Origin: JAFKKS01 sp039808325 | GTDB lineage: Bacteria > Pseudomonadota > Alphaproteobacteria > Rhizobiales > Xanthobacteraceae | Length of the DNA stretch: 11,524 nucleotides | Reading direction: 5' to 3' | Assembly: GCA_039808325.1 (NCBI GenBank) | Contig: JBDHSU010000125.1 | Span: forward strand, 1-11,524 | Shown: one piece after another, positions 1 to 6,044 of the stretch | Numbering within the stretch: position 1 is the first letter of the stretch | Layout of the letters: each line of letters opens with the position of its first letter | Notes under the pieces: model-generated | What the model was told of the DNA's origin: nothing | Database searches by the model: none | Seen by the model: the letters and a program-made list of their open reading frames with translations, nothing else | Position numbers and translations under genes: made by a program

Positions 1-2249
1 TAGACCTCCAGATCGATCAGGATCTCGGTGAAATCGGGGGAGCGGCGCGTCATGCGAACATTGTCGATATTGCCGTCGTGCTCGGCAATCACCTGGGCGA
101 TCTGGGCGAGCGTCCCCGGCTCGTTGACGGACTGAACGGAAATCCGTGCGGGAAAGCGTTGCGGATTGTCGCCCTCGTCGTCCCAACGCACATCGAGCCA
201 GTGTTCCGGCACATCGTCGTATTCCTGCAGCGACGAGGACTGGATCGGGTGGATGGTGATACCTTCTCCCGGCGTCAGGATACCGACGATCCGATCGCCT
301 GGAACGGCGCCCCCCTCGGCGAAGCGCACCGGCAGATCGCTGTTGATGCCGCGGATCGGCAACGCCGGCCCGTCGTCGCTGTAGCTCGGGACCTTGAACT
401 TCACGGCCTTGAATCGGCGCAGGCCGAACCAGCCGCTTTCCGGCTTGTTGCGCATGACGCGCTTGGCCGCCCGCTCCTCCTTGTAGTCCGGATACATGGC
501 GCGGGCGACGTCGGAGCCTTTCATCTCCCCGCGACCGACGGCGGCCATCACTTCATCGATCGAGGAGCGCGCGAGGCGCGGCAACGCGCCCTGCAGCTTG
601 TCGTCGGAATATTCGATCTTGGCGCGCGAGAAGAGGCGCTCGACGATACGCCGGCCGAGACCGGTATATTGCTGGCGCACGGCCGCCCGCGTCGCGCGAC
701 GGATGGCGGCGCGCGCCTTGCCGGTCACGACGATGGAGTCCCACGTGATCGGCGGCGCTTTTTGCGCGTCAGACGTGACGATCTCGACCTCGTCGCCGTT
801 CTGCAGCTCCGAGACGAGCGGGCTCGCCTTGCCGTTGATCTTGCAGCCGACCGTCGTATTGCCGACGTCGGTGTGGACCGCATAGGCGAAGTCGATCGGC
901 GTCGCTTTGCGCGGCAGAGCAATGAGCTTGCCTTTCGGCGTGAAGCAGAAAACCTGATCGTGGAAAAGCTCGAGCTTGGTGTGTTCGAGGAACTCTTCCG
1001 GATTGGAGCCTTCCGACAGCATCGCGATGGTGCGGCGCAGCCAGGCATAGGCGTTCGATTCCCGGGTCAGCATCTCGGACGGCGTGCCTTGCCCGTCCTT
1101 GTAGAGCGCATGCGCGGCGATACCGTATTCGGCGAGTTGGTGCATGCCATGGGTGCGGATCTGCAGTTCGACGCGCTGCTGCCCGGGCCCGATCACCGTC
1201 GTGTGCAGCGATCGGTAGTCGTTCTGCTTCGGGGTCGAGATATAGTCCTTAAACCGCCCCGGAACGACCGGCCACGCCGTGTGGACAACGCCGAGCGTGC
1301 GGTAGCATTGCTCGACCGAGCCGACGAGAACGCGAAATCCGAAGATATCGGAGAGTTGCTCGAAGCCGACCGACTTGCGCTCCATCTTGCGCCAGATCGA
1401 ATACGGCCGCTTCTTGCGTCCCGACACCTCGGCGCGGATGCCGCTTTCCGCGAGCTTGCTGACGAGTTCCTGCTCGATCTCCGAAATCCAGTCCTCATTG
1501 CGCAGCGCCAGCGCGCCGAGGCGCTGCGCCGTGACGTTGTAAGCTTCGGGATTGAGTTCGCGGAACGAGAGGTCCTCGAGCTCCTCGCGCAACTCATGCA
1601 TGCCCATGCGGCCGGCAAGGGGCGCGTAGATGTCGATCGTCTCCTGCGCGATGCGCTTGCGCGCTTCCGGGCGCATGAAGCCGATGGTGCGCATGTTGTG
1701 CAACCGGTCGGCGAGCTTGACCAGCAGCACCCGCACGTCGGAGGCGATGGCGAGCAGCAGCTTGCGCAGATTTTCCGCCTGCGCCGCCTGCTTCGAGACG
1801 AGATCGAGCCGCTTGAGCTTGGTCAGCCCTTCGACCAGGGCGCCGATATCGCTGCCGAAGATTTGGTCGATCTCGGCGCGGGTTGTCGCCGTGTCCTCGA
1901 TCGTGTCGTGGAGCAGAGCGGCGACGATCGTCGCGTCATCGAGCTTGAGGTCGGTCAGGATCGCCGCGACTTCGAGCGGGTGGCTGAAGTAGGGATCGCC
2001 CGACGCGCGGGTCTGCGTCCCGTGCGCGACCATGGCGTAGACATAGGCCCGGTTGAGCAGGGCCTCGTCGGTGTTGGGATTATAGCGGCGGACCCGCTCC
2101 ACCAACTCGTATTGCCGCAGGATCGGCGGTTTGGCCGATTTCTGTTTGCCGTCCACAGGTTGGCGCTCAGCGCTGAAACCCGAGTCGAGCGCGACCACAG
2201 GCCCGTCCAAGGGCTTGGGCGGACGAGGATCGGGATTAAGCAACGCCAT
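1..2249 (-). CDS. rsh: Bifunctional (p)ppGpp synthetase/hydrolase (RSH), C-terminus cut by window edge
   Basis: This cytosolic enzyme makes and degrades the stringent-response alarmone (p)ppGpp. The reading frame is open from ATG 2249 to the left edge: 749 codons and two bases of the next. Domains visible in order: HD hydrolase (about 66-210) with H90, the HDTIED motif at 114-119 and KLADRLHN near 178-185; synthetase (about 270-390) with RFKD at 332-335 and YRSLHT near 345-350; TGS from about 432 to 492; helical region; ACT domain from about residue 700, truncated. RFKD is the RxKD form known from bifunctional Rel/SpoT enzymes rather than RelA-only synthetases, and the HD residues are intact, so both activities are expected. 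By family length, some 25-40 residues are missing beyond the edge. The family-conserved N-terminus starts near LRQYELVERV (residue 44), leaving a non-conserved leader. The AGGAG at 2271-2275 is 21 nt from the chosen ATG, so the exact start is uncertain. The gene lies downstream of rpoZ but behind two terminators. Confidence 0.96.
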   Translation of the reverse strand, partial: MALLNPDPRPPKPLDGPVVALDSGFSAERQPVDGKQKSAKPPILRQYELVERVRRYNPNTDEALLNRAYVYAMVAHGTQTRASGDPYFSHPLEVAAILTDLKLDDATIVAALLHDTIEDTATTRAEIDQIFGSDIGALVEGLTKLKRLDLVSKQAAQAENLRKLLLAIASDVRVLLVKLADRLHNMRTIGFMRPEARKRIAQETIDIYAPLAGRMGMHELREELEDLSFRELNPEAYNVTAQRLGALALRNEDWISEIEQELVSKLAESGIRAEVSGRKKRPYSIWRKMERKSVGFEQLSDIFGFRVLVGSVEQCYRTLGVVHTAWPVVPGRFKDYISTPKQNDYRSLHTTVIGPGQQRVELQIRTHGMHQLAEYGIAAHALYKDGQGTPSEMLTRESNAYAWLRRTIAMLSEGSNPEEFLEHTKLELFHDQVFCFTPKGKLIALPRKATPIDFAYAVHTDVGNTTVGCKINGKASPLVSELQNGDEVEIVTSDAQKAPPITWDSIVVTGKARAAIRRATRAAVRQQYTGLGRRIVERLFSRAKIEYSDDKLQGALPRLARSSIDEVMAAVGRGEMKGSDVARAMYPDYKEERAAKRVMRNKPESGWFGLRRFKAVKFKVPSYSDDGPALPIRGINSDLPVRFAEGGAVPGDRIVGILTPGEGITIHPIQSSSLQEYDDVPEHWLDVRWDDEGDNPQRFPARISVQSVNEPGTLAQIAQVIAEHDGNIDNVRMTRRSPDFTEILIDLEV

Positions 2250-2284
2250 CAGACCATCCGTCGAGCGGCTCTCCTGAGCGGAAC

Positions 2285-2324
2285 GCTGAAAAGCAAAGTG
2301 CGATTTTCAGCTCATATCATGCTC
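2285..2324. repeat. Palindromic intergenic repeat in the rsh leader
   Basis: A perfect 8-bp inverted repeat (2285-2292 with 2304-2311, GCTGAAAA/TTTTCAGC, 11-nt loop) is followed by ATCATGCTC at 2316-2324. A GATCACGTTC block lies a little further on at 2340-2349. The layout resembles the element at 3914-3938 and a palindrome class I remember as abundant between genes of Hyphomicrobiales (CCGAAAA stem, inner GTG-GAAGC-like loop, ending in GATCATGCTC). The sequence shows the inverted repeat directly; membership of a genome-wide family is inference. It would be transcribed in the 5' leader of rsh if the promoter lies upstream. Confidence 0.6.
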
Positions 2325-2439
2325 TAAGTCGTTACGATTGATCACGTTCGCGATTTTTCGCGCCCGCGATCACAACAAGGATATCACGTCTCGGGCATAA
2401 GCCCGCAAGGCCAAACCACGGACAAGGCTGCGGAAATGC

Positions 2440-2464
2440 AAAAGGCCCGGGCAGCCCGGGCCTT
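2440..2464 (-). terminator. Distal rho-independent terminator of rpoZ
   Basis: A 10-bp GC-rich stem (2442-2451 with 2455-2464, GGCCCGGG core) has a 3-nt loop. Read on the minus strand it is followed by four T residues (2440-2443, overlapping the foot of the stem). It lies about 45 nt beyond the rpoZ stop codon and probably acts as backup to the terminator at 2489-2509. The U tract is short, so efficiency is uncertain. Confidence 0.7.
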
Positions 2465-2488
2465 CGAAGCGCTCTGATGCCTTCCGGC

Positions 2489-2509
2489 AAAAGTCGGCCG
2501 GGGGCCGAC
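2489..2509 (-). terminator. Proximal rho-independent terminator of rpoZ
   Basis: A perfect 7-bp stem (2493-2499 GTCGGCC with 2503-2509 GGCCGAC, 3-nt loop) begins directly next to the rpoZ stop codon (2510-2512). On the minus strand it is followed by TTTT (2489-2492). Position, GC-rich stem and T tract fit an intrinsic terminator. With the second hairpin 25 nt further on, it suggests that rsh is mainly expressed from its own promoter. Confidence 0.65.
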
Positions 2510-2902
2510 CTATTCCTCTTCTTCCGGCTGCTCTTCCGGCGGCGCCAGCCCTTCGAGACCCTTGAGAAGCTCCTCTTCCGTCATCCGCTCGGGGAGAACC
2601 TCGGTATCGTCGGCATCGACGCTGCCACCGCCCGCGCCGATCAACGGCACGTTCTCCGGCTCCGGCTCGTCGACTTCGACGTACTTCTGCAACGAATGGA
2701 TGAGATCTTCCTTCAGATCGCCCGGCGAGACCGTCTCCTCCGCGATCTCGCGAAGGGCAACGACCGGATTCTTGTCGTTGTCGCGATCGACGGTGATCGG
2801 CGCGCCCGATGAAATCATCCGCGCCCGATGGCCGGCGAGCAGCACCAGCTCAAATCGGTTTTCCACCTTATCGATGCAATCTTCGACGGTGACACGGGCC
2901 AT
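2510..2902 (-). CDS. rpoZ: RNA polymerase omega subunit
   Basis: Omega is the small RNA polymerase subunit that helps fold and hold beta-prime. In many proteobacteria it contributes to a ppGpp binding site. The 130-residue product starts MARVTVEDCIDKVENRFELV and continues with AGHRARMISSG and NPVVALREIAEETV, the conserved omega core (about 1-65). The C-terminal half is less conserved and ends in a very acidic Glu/Pro tail, usual for alphaproteobacterial omega. The ATG at 2902 is preceded by AAGGAG (2913-2918, 10-nt spacing). The gene is followed at once by tandem terminators and then by rsh, a classic neighbour pair linking transcription to ppGpp. The NYN gene is divergent across a 324-nt gap. 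Confidence 0.97.
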   Translation of the reverse strand: MARVTVEDCIDKVENRFELVLLAGHRARMISSGAPITVDRDNDKNPVVALREIAEETVSPGDLKEDLIHSLQKYVEVDEPEPENVPLIGAGGGSVDADDTEVLPERMTEEELLKGLEGLAPPEEQPEEEE

Positions 2903-3226
2903 GGGCGGCTCGCTCCTTACTGCGGCGGGTTGTCGGAATCGCCCGATGAACTATATCCGGCCGCCCCAAAGCGCAAGCTCAAAGTTCCGTTCCGCAGCCC
3001 AGCCCTGCCTTGCGGGGGTATCTGCAGGGGAACCAACGTCGCCCCGCACGCTTTTCCTTCGCAGCCTTTTTGAAGCGGGCGCCGACAGCAAGAGCCTTGT
3101 TCGCGAACGCAAATCATTGTTGGGGATCAAGGGGATTGATGTCTTAAGCCCTTTCTCGGGCCACATTCAACGTGCAGACGCCGCGCCCTCCGGGGCCAAT
3201 TTTCCAAGGAATCGTCAGAGAACCCA
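2903..3226. other. Divergent intergenic region between rpoZ and the NYN gene
   Basis: These 324 bases contain no credible gene; the short open frames here lack ribosome sites and recognisable sequence. The left part holds the rpoZ ribosome site and candidate promoter. The right part must hold the NYN gene promoter, but I see only weak matches, for example TTGGGG with TCTTAA 16 bp later around 3120-3150. A short TTCGCGAA palindrome occurs near 3100-3107. No riboswitch or RNA gene was recognised. Confidence 0.5.
2950..2977 (-). promoter_or_regulatory. Candidate sigma-70-type promoter of rpoZ
   Basis: Read on the minus strand, a TATAGT box (2950-2955) lies 15-16 bp downstream of CTTGCG/TTGCGC (2971-2977). 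This resembles the -10 and -35 elements of the housekeeping sigma factor, although the spacing is short. It would give a leader of about 40 nt before the rpoZ ATG. The assignment is inference from motif position; there is no direct evidence for the start point. Confidence 0.4.
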
Positions 3227-3874
3227 ATGCCAACAAAAATAGACAAGACGGCTCTCTTCATCGACGGCGCAAATCTTTATGCCACCGCAAAATCGCTTGG
3301 CTTCGATATCGACTACAAGCGGCTGCTGCGCGAGTTCCAATCGCGGGGCGATCTTCTGCGTGCCTACTACTACACGGCGATCATCGAGGATCAGGAATAT
3401 TCCTCGATCCGCCCCTTGATCGACTGGCTCGACTACAACGGCTACTCGGTGGTGACCAAGGCCACGAAGGAATTCGTCGACCAGACCGGACGCCGCAAGG
3501 TCAAGGGCAATATGGATATCGAGCTTGCCGTGGCCGCCATGGAGATGGCCGCGCATATCGACCATATGGTGCTGTTCTCGGGCGATGGCGATTTTCGCTC
3601 CCTGGTCGAGGCGATGCAGCGGCGCGGCGTGCGGGTGACCGTCGTGTCGACGGTTTCGACGCAGCCGCCGATGGTCGCCGACGAATTGCGCCGGCAGGCC
3701 GACGTCTTCCTCGACATCGTCGACCTGCAATCTAAAATCGGGCGCGATCCGACCGAGAGAGGCGAAAGGCTGCCCCGTGATTCCCGCCACACCCCGCAAT
3801 TTCTCCAGCGCAGCGCTGCGGCGCCGCAGCGGGCGTCGTCGATGGCCGCGGAAGACGAAGAGTTCGAGGATTGA
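3227..3874 (+). CDS. NYN-domain (LabA/DUF88-like) putative nuclease
   Basis: The NYN fold is a PIN-related domain; characterised members are metal-dependent ribonucleases, but the substrate of this bacterial branch is not established. The 215-residue product begins with KTALFIDGANLY (D13, N16), carries KGNMDIELA (D97) and has LFSGDGDF (D120, D122). These are the acidic residues expected to bind metal, so the active site looks intact. The domain covers about 1-170. The last 45 residues are rich in Arg, Ser, Pro and Ala, probably disordered, and end in an acidic stretch. There is no signal peptide or membrane segment, so it should be cytosolic. The ATG at 3227 directly precedes the conserved first strand, with AAGGA about 15 nt upstream. 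It is divergent from rpoZ and 90 nt upstream of the uracil-DNA glycosylase, possibly co-transcribed. From memory, this NYN-rpoZ-rsh arrangement recurs in related bacteria. Confidence 0.9.
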   Translation: MPTKIDKTALFIDGANLYATAKSLGFDIDYKRLLREFQSRGDLLRAYYYTAIIEDQEYSSIRPLIDWLDYNGYSVVTKATKEFVDQTGRRKVKGNMDIELAVAAMEMAAHIDHMVLFSGDGDFRSLVEAMQRRGVRVTVVSTVSTQPPMVADELRRQADVFLDIVDLQSKIGRDPTERGERLPRDSRHTPQFLQRSAAAPQRASSMAAEDEEFED

Positions 3875-3913
3875 GCGGCGGCGCGGTCAAGAAAAAGCAA
3901 GGCATGACGGGAT

Positions 3914-3938
3914 CCGAAAAACGCTTCGCACTTTTCGG
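3914..3938. repeat. Palindromic intergenic element between NYN and UDG genes
   Basis: Arms CCGAAAA (3914-3920) and TTTTCGG (3932-3938) flank an 11-nt loop that can itself form a GC/GC pair around TTC. On the reverse strand the order is CCGAAAA-GTGCGAAGCG-TTTTTCGG, close to a repeat I remember as widespread in Hyphomicrobiales intergenic DNA. It lies in the 90-nt gap between the NYN stop (3874) and the UDG GTG (3965). It could be a mobile palindrome remnant, an mRNA stabiliser or a weak attenuator; no long T tract supports full termination. Confidence 0.5.
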
Positions 3939-3964
3939 CGACAGGCCTTAGCAGCGGTACGCCG

Positions 3965-4645
3965 GTGACGCGTGCGCCCTCGTCCAAGCCGGGACGCGAT
4001 TGTCCGCTGTGCCCGCGCCTCGTCGCGTTTCGCGAGGAATGGCGAAAGCGGGAGCCGTCCTGGCACAATGCTCCCGTCCCTTCTTTTGGCGATACCGACG
4101 CGCGGGTGCTGATCGTCGGCCTCGCGCCCGGACTGCGCGGCGCCAACCGGACCGGGCGGCCGTTCACCGGCGATTATGCCGGCGATCTGCTTTACGGAAC
4201 GCTGCTGACGTATGGATTTGCGCGCGGGCATTTCGCGGCGCGCCCGGATGACGGACTGACCCTTGTCGACGCCCGCATCACCAACGCCGTGCGCTGCGTT
4301 CCCCCGGAGAACAAGCCGACCACGTTGGAAATCGCGACATGCCGGCCGTTCTTGTCGGCAACGATCGCGGAGATGCCGAACCTGCGCGCCATCGTCGCGC
4401 TGGGCCGCATCGCCCATGACAGCGTTCTGCGCGCGCTCGGCCTTAAGCTTTCGGCGGCACCGTTCCGGCACGGCGCGTGCGCGCAGACGGAACGCGCCGC
4501 GCTCTTCTCCAGCTATCACTGCTCCCGCTACAACACCAATACCGGCGTGCTGACCGAGGCCATGTTCCACGCGGTCTTCGCGGCGGTGCGCGCCGAAATC
4601 GACGGCAAGGATCGGCGGTTGGCTTCGATGCCTCGATCACGATGA
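3965..4645 (+). CDS. Family 5 (UDGb-type) uracil-DNA glycosylase
   Basis: This enzyme removes uracil and, in characterised UDGb enzymes, other deaminated bases such as hypoxanthine, starting base-excision repair. The 226-residue product has motif A GLAPGLRGANRTGRPFTGD (52-70), the family 5 form that lacks the catalytic Asp/Asn of families 1 and 4. Motif B is SSYHCSRYNTNTG (182-194), with H185. Cysteines C13, C16, C111 and C126 are placed like the four ligands of the iron-sulfur cluster of families 4 and 5. The start is GTG 3965: upstream in frame there is a stop at 3905-3907 and no ATG between. The ribosome site is weak. It lies 90 nt downstream of the NYN gene. The stop codon (4643-4645) falls inside a 31-nt palindrome. 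Family assignment is firm from motifs; substrate range is inferred from the family. Confidence 0.93.
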   Translation: MTRAPSSKPGRDCPLCPRLVAFREEWRKREPSWHNAPVPSFGDTDARVLIVGLAPGLRGANRTGRPFTGDYAGDLLYGTLLTYGFARGHFAARPDDGLTLVDARITNAVRCVPPENKPTTLEIATCRPFLSATIAEMPNLRAIVALGRIAHDSVLRALGLKLSAAPFRHGACAQTERAALFSSYHCSRYNTNTGVLTEAMFHAVFAAVRAEIDGKDRRLASMPRSR

Positions 4646-4672
4646 TTTTGGATCGAATCGATCCAAAATCAT
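4642..4672. terminator. 31-nt perfect palindrome, likely bidirectional terminator
   Basis: Arms 4642-4656 and 4658-4672 are perfect 15-nt reverse complements (ATGATTTTGGATCGA on the left) around a single A at 4657. The element lies exactly between the convergent UDG and peroxiredoxin genes and includes the UDG stop codon. It is AT-richer than its surroundings and has TTTT/AAAA in the arms rather than after the stem, so it may end transcription both ways or be a mobile palindrome that serves as one. An imperfect GAAC...GTTC palindrome (4673-4686) adjoins it and reaches the peroxiredoxin stop. Confidence 0.65.
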
Positions 4673-4685
4673 GAACGATCATGTT

Positions 4686-5249
4686 CTAACTTCGCAGCCA
4701 AGCGAGAACCTCCTCCGCATTCTTGTCGGGAGGAAACACCGGATAGAACACTTTCCGGATCACGCCCTTCTCGATAACCCATGTCATGCGCTTCAGGAGC
4801 GTCATGCCCGCCGCGACGAATGTCGGAAGGCCGAGGGCCTTCGTCAGAGCGAACGCGGAGTCGGAGAGAATGGGAAACGGGAGATGCAGCCGCTCGACCG
4901 CTTCGCGCTGATAGGCGGTGTCCTGCGTCGACAAACCGAAAACCGCATCCACGCCCGCCGCCTCGAGCGCACCGAAATGATCGCGGAACGCGCAGGATTG
5001 CGGCGTGCAGCCGCGCGCGCCCGGTATCGCCTCCCATCCGTCCAGCGGCGGAACGCCTGGCTCGCCGGTGCGCGGATAAATGTAGACGACCGTGCGGCCG
5101 GCCAATTCGGACAGGACGACCGTGCGGCCGTCCGTCGCCGGGAGGGCGACATCCGGCAGCCGCATGCCGGTCAGATGCCGCGCGGCGCCGTCGTCTTTCG
5201 GCACCGGCAAGCCGGACGGCAATCTCGTTGGATCGTGCGGGGCGGGCAT
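4686..5249 (-). CDS. Peroxiredoxin (AhpC/TSA, BCP-like) with atypical active-site loop
   Basis: Peroxiredoxins reduce hydrogen peroxide and organic peroxides through a reactive cysteine. The 187-residue product has a thioredoxin-like fold: LPDVALPATDGRTVVLSEL (31-49), strand TVVYIYP (53-59), then GCTPQSCAFRDHF (80-92). C81 and C86 are the only cysteines and have the CxxxxC spacing of BCP/PrxQ enzymes, so C81 is the likely peroxidatic and C86 the likely resolving residue. Oddly, about 15 extra residues separate YP from C81 compared with BCP. The usual PxxxTxxC positions are not conserved: Ala74 and Ala78 stand where Pro and Thr are expected. I remember similar long-loop peroxiredoxins from other alphaproteobacteria, so this looks like a subfamily, not an error. 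There is no signal peptide. It starts 37 nt after the small membrane protein gene and is the last gene of the minus-strand group. The ribosome site is weak. Confidence 0.85.
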   Translation of the reverse strand: MPAPHDPTRLPSGLPVPKDDGAARHLTGMRLPDVALPATDGRTVVLSELAGRTVVYIYPRTGEPGVPPLDGWEAIPGARGCTPQSCAFRDHFGALEAAGVDAVFGLSTQDTAYQREAVERLHLPFPILSDSAFALTKALGLPTFVAAGMTLLKRMTWVIEKGVIRKVFYPVFPPDKNAEEVLAWLRS

Positions 5250-5286
5250 ATTCGTCTTTATCTGCGCCGGGAAAAAAGCGTGGGCG

Positions 5287-5523
5287 CTATTTTATCTCGC
5301 CCTGCGCATCGTCGTCATAGCCTTTGTGGTGGCTGTAAAACAGGAGCGCCATCAACCCGCAGCCGATCAGCAGCGTGAAGCCGATACCGACGAACATCAT
5401 CACGTAAACATAGGTCGGCATTTCGACGTCGCTGTGGGCCGTCCACCCGACGAATCCGACGTAGAGGGAGGCGCCGAAAAGTGCGAGCAAAACGATGAAT
5501 AGTGCCCACGCGCCCTTGCCCAT
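5287..5523 (-). CDS. Small two-helix membrane protein of unknown function
   Basis: I do not recognise this 78-residue protein. It has two clear hydrophobic segments: about residues 5-27 (AWALFIVLLALFGASLYVGF) and about 38-63 (YVYVMMFVGIGFTLLIGCGL and onward). A short linker with an acidic pair separates them. The tail after the second helix contains SHHKGYDDD. It is therefore predicted to sit in the inner membrane, with both ends probably on the same side. The start is well supported: AGGAG lies 7 nt before ATG 5523. It lies 86 nt after the VOC gene and 37 nt before the peroxiredoxin gene on the same strand, so co-expression is likely. Real-gene status rests on the ribosome site, the packing and the clean helix pattern. 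Confidence 0.75.
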   Translation of the reverse strand: MGKGAWALFIVLLALFGASLYVGFVGWTAHSDVEMPTYVYVMMFVGIGFTLLIGCGLMALLFYSHHKGYDDDAQGEIK

Positions 5524-5564
5524 CGCTCATCTCCTTGTCGCCCTTCCAAAGGTAGGCACGATCG

Positions 5565-5591
5565 GCGCCGCGCGCAACGAATACGCGGCGC
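5565..5591. other. GC-rich hairpin in the VOC/small-protein spacer
   Basis: A perfect 8-bp inverted repeat (GCGCCGCG at 5565-5572, CGCGGCGC at 5584-5591) encloses an 11-nt loop. It lies in the 86-nt spacer upstream of the small membrane protein gene. On the minus strand no T tract follows, so an intrinsic terminator is unlikely. An mRNA-stability structure or a chance GC palindrome is possible. Confidence 0.35.
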
Positions 5592-5609
5592 TCCTGACGC
5601 CGCATCACG

Positions 5610-5996
5610 TCACCGCGCATACGAGATAAATTCCATCAACGAGCCATAAGGGTCGCGAAAATAGACACTCATGCCCCGTCCTTTCGCGCCGTGGCGCTCG
5701 ACCGGGCCAAGCTCGATGGTCACCTTGCGCCGCTGAAGATGCGCGACCGCGTCGCCGATCGGCCCCTTCCACTCGAAGCACAGATCGCTGTTGCCCGGCT
5801 GAACGGGAAAGCGCGCCACCGGCGTCGCGTCAACGCCCGGGCCATGCACGTTGAGCTGCGCGTCGCCGAACCGATAAGCGAAGCCCGTGGGACGCGCGAC
5901 GAGGGTCGCCCCCATCACGTCACGGTAAAACGCGTTCGATACGTCCCAGTCGACGACATGGATGACGCAGTGGTCGAGCTTTACCGGTAGCGCCAT
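5610..5996 (-). CDS. VOC-family (glyoxalase-like, GLOD5/STM3117-type) protein
   Basis: VOC proteins use paired beta-alpha-beta-beta-beta modules to build a metal site for isomerase, lyase or dioxygenase chemistry. This 128-residue product starts MALPVKLDHCVIHVVDWD and has AYRFGDAQLNVHGPG (40-54), SDLCFEWKGPI (70-80) and RDPYGSLMEFISY (114-126). H9, H51 and E122 are plausible metal ligands. The sequence pattern is like the GLOD5/STM3117 group, called virulence-associated VOC protein in Salmonella; the reaction here is not established. The start chosen is ATG 5996 because GGGAGGTGG precedes it with about 7-nt spacing; a GTG at 6017 would add seven residues but has no such site. It lies 48 nt after smpB on the same strand. 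A detoxification role is plausible beside the peroxiredoxin but is inference. Confidence 0.88.
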   Translation of the reverse strand: MALPVKLDHCVIHVVDWDVSNAFYRDVMGATLVARPTGFAYRFGDAQLNVHGPGVDATPVARFPVQPGNSDLCFEWKGPIGDAVAHLQRRKVTIELGPVERHGAKGRGMSVYFRDPYGSLMEFISYAR

Positions 5997-6044
5997 CGTC
6001 CCACCTCCCGCGCGCACGGCCGCCGCACGAAATCCGGCGCCGCC

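Noticed and set aside
78..2327. 749-codon plus-strand open frame covering rsh
   Set aside because: It is the antisense of rsh, arising from high GC and the codon-position bias. Its translation has no family resemblance and is rich in Arg, Asp and Ala, typical of a shadow frame.
2300..2440. Possible rsh promoter (TTGTCC with TTATGC-like box on the minus strand)
   Set aside because: Spacing and box quality are poor, and several equally weak alternatives exist, so no specific promoter is claimed.
3215..3799. 194-codon minus-strand frame over the NYN gene
   Set aside because: It is the antisense shadow of a gene with clear NYN motifs; no supporting ribosome site or homology pattern.
4671..5378. 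235-codon plus-strand frame over the peroxiredoxin region
   Set aside because: It is antisense to the clear peroxiredoxin gene and extends into the small-protein gene on the other strand. It has no domain resemblance.
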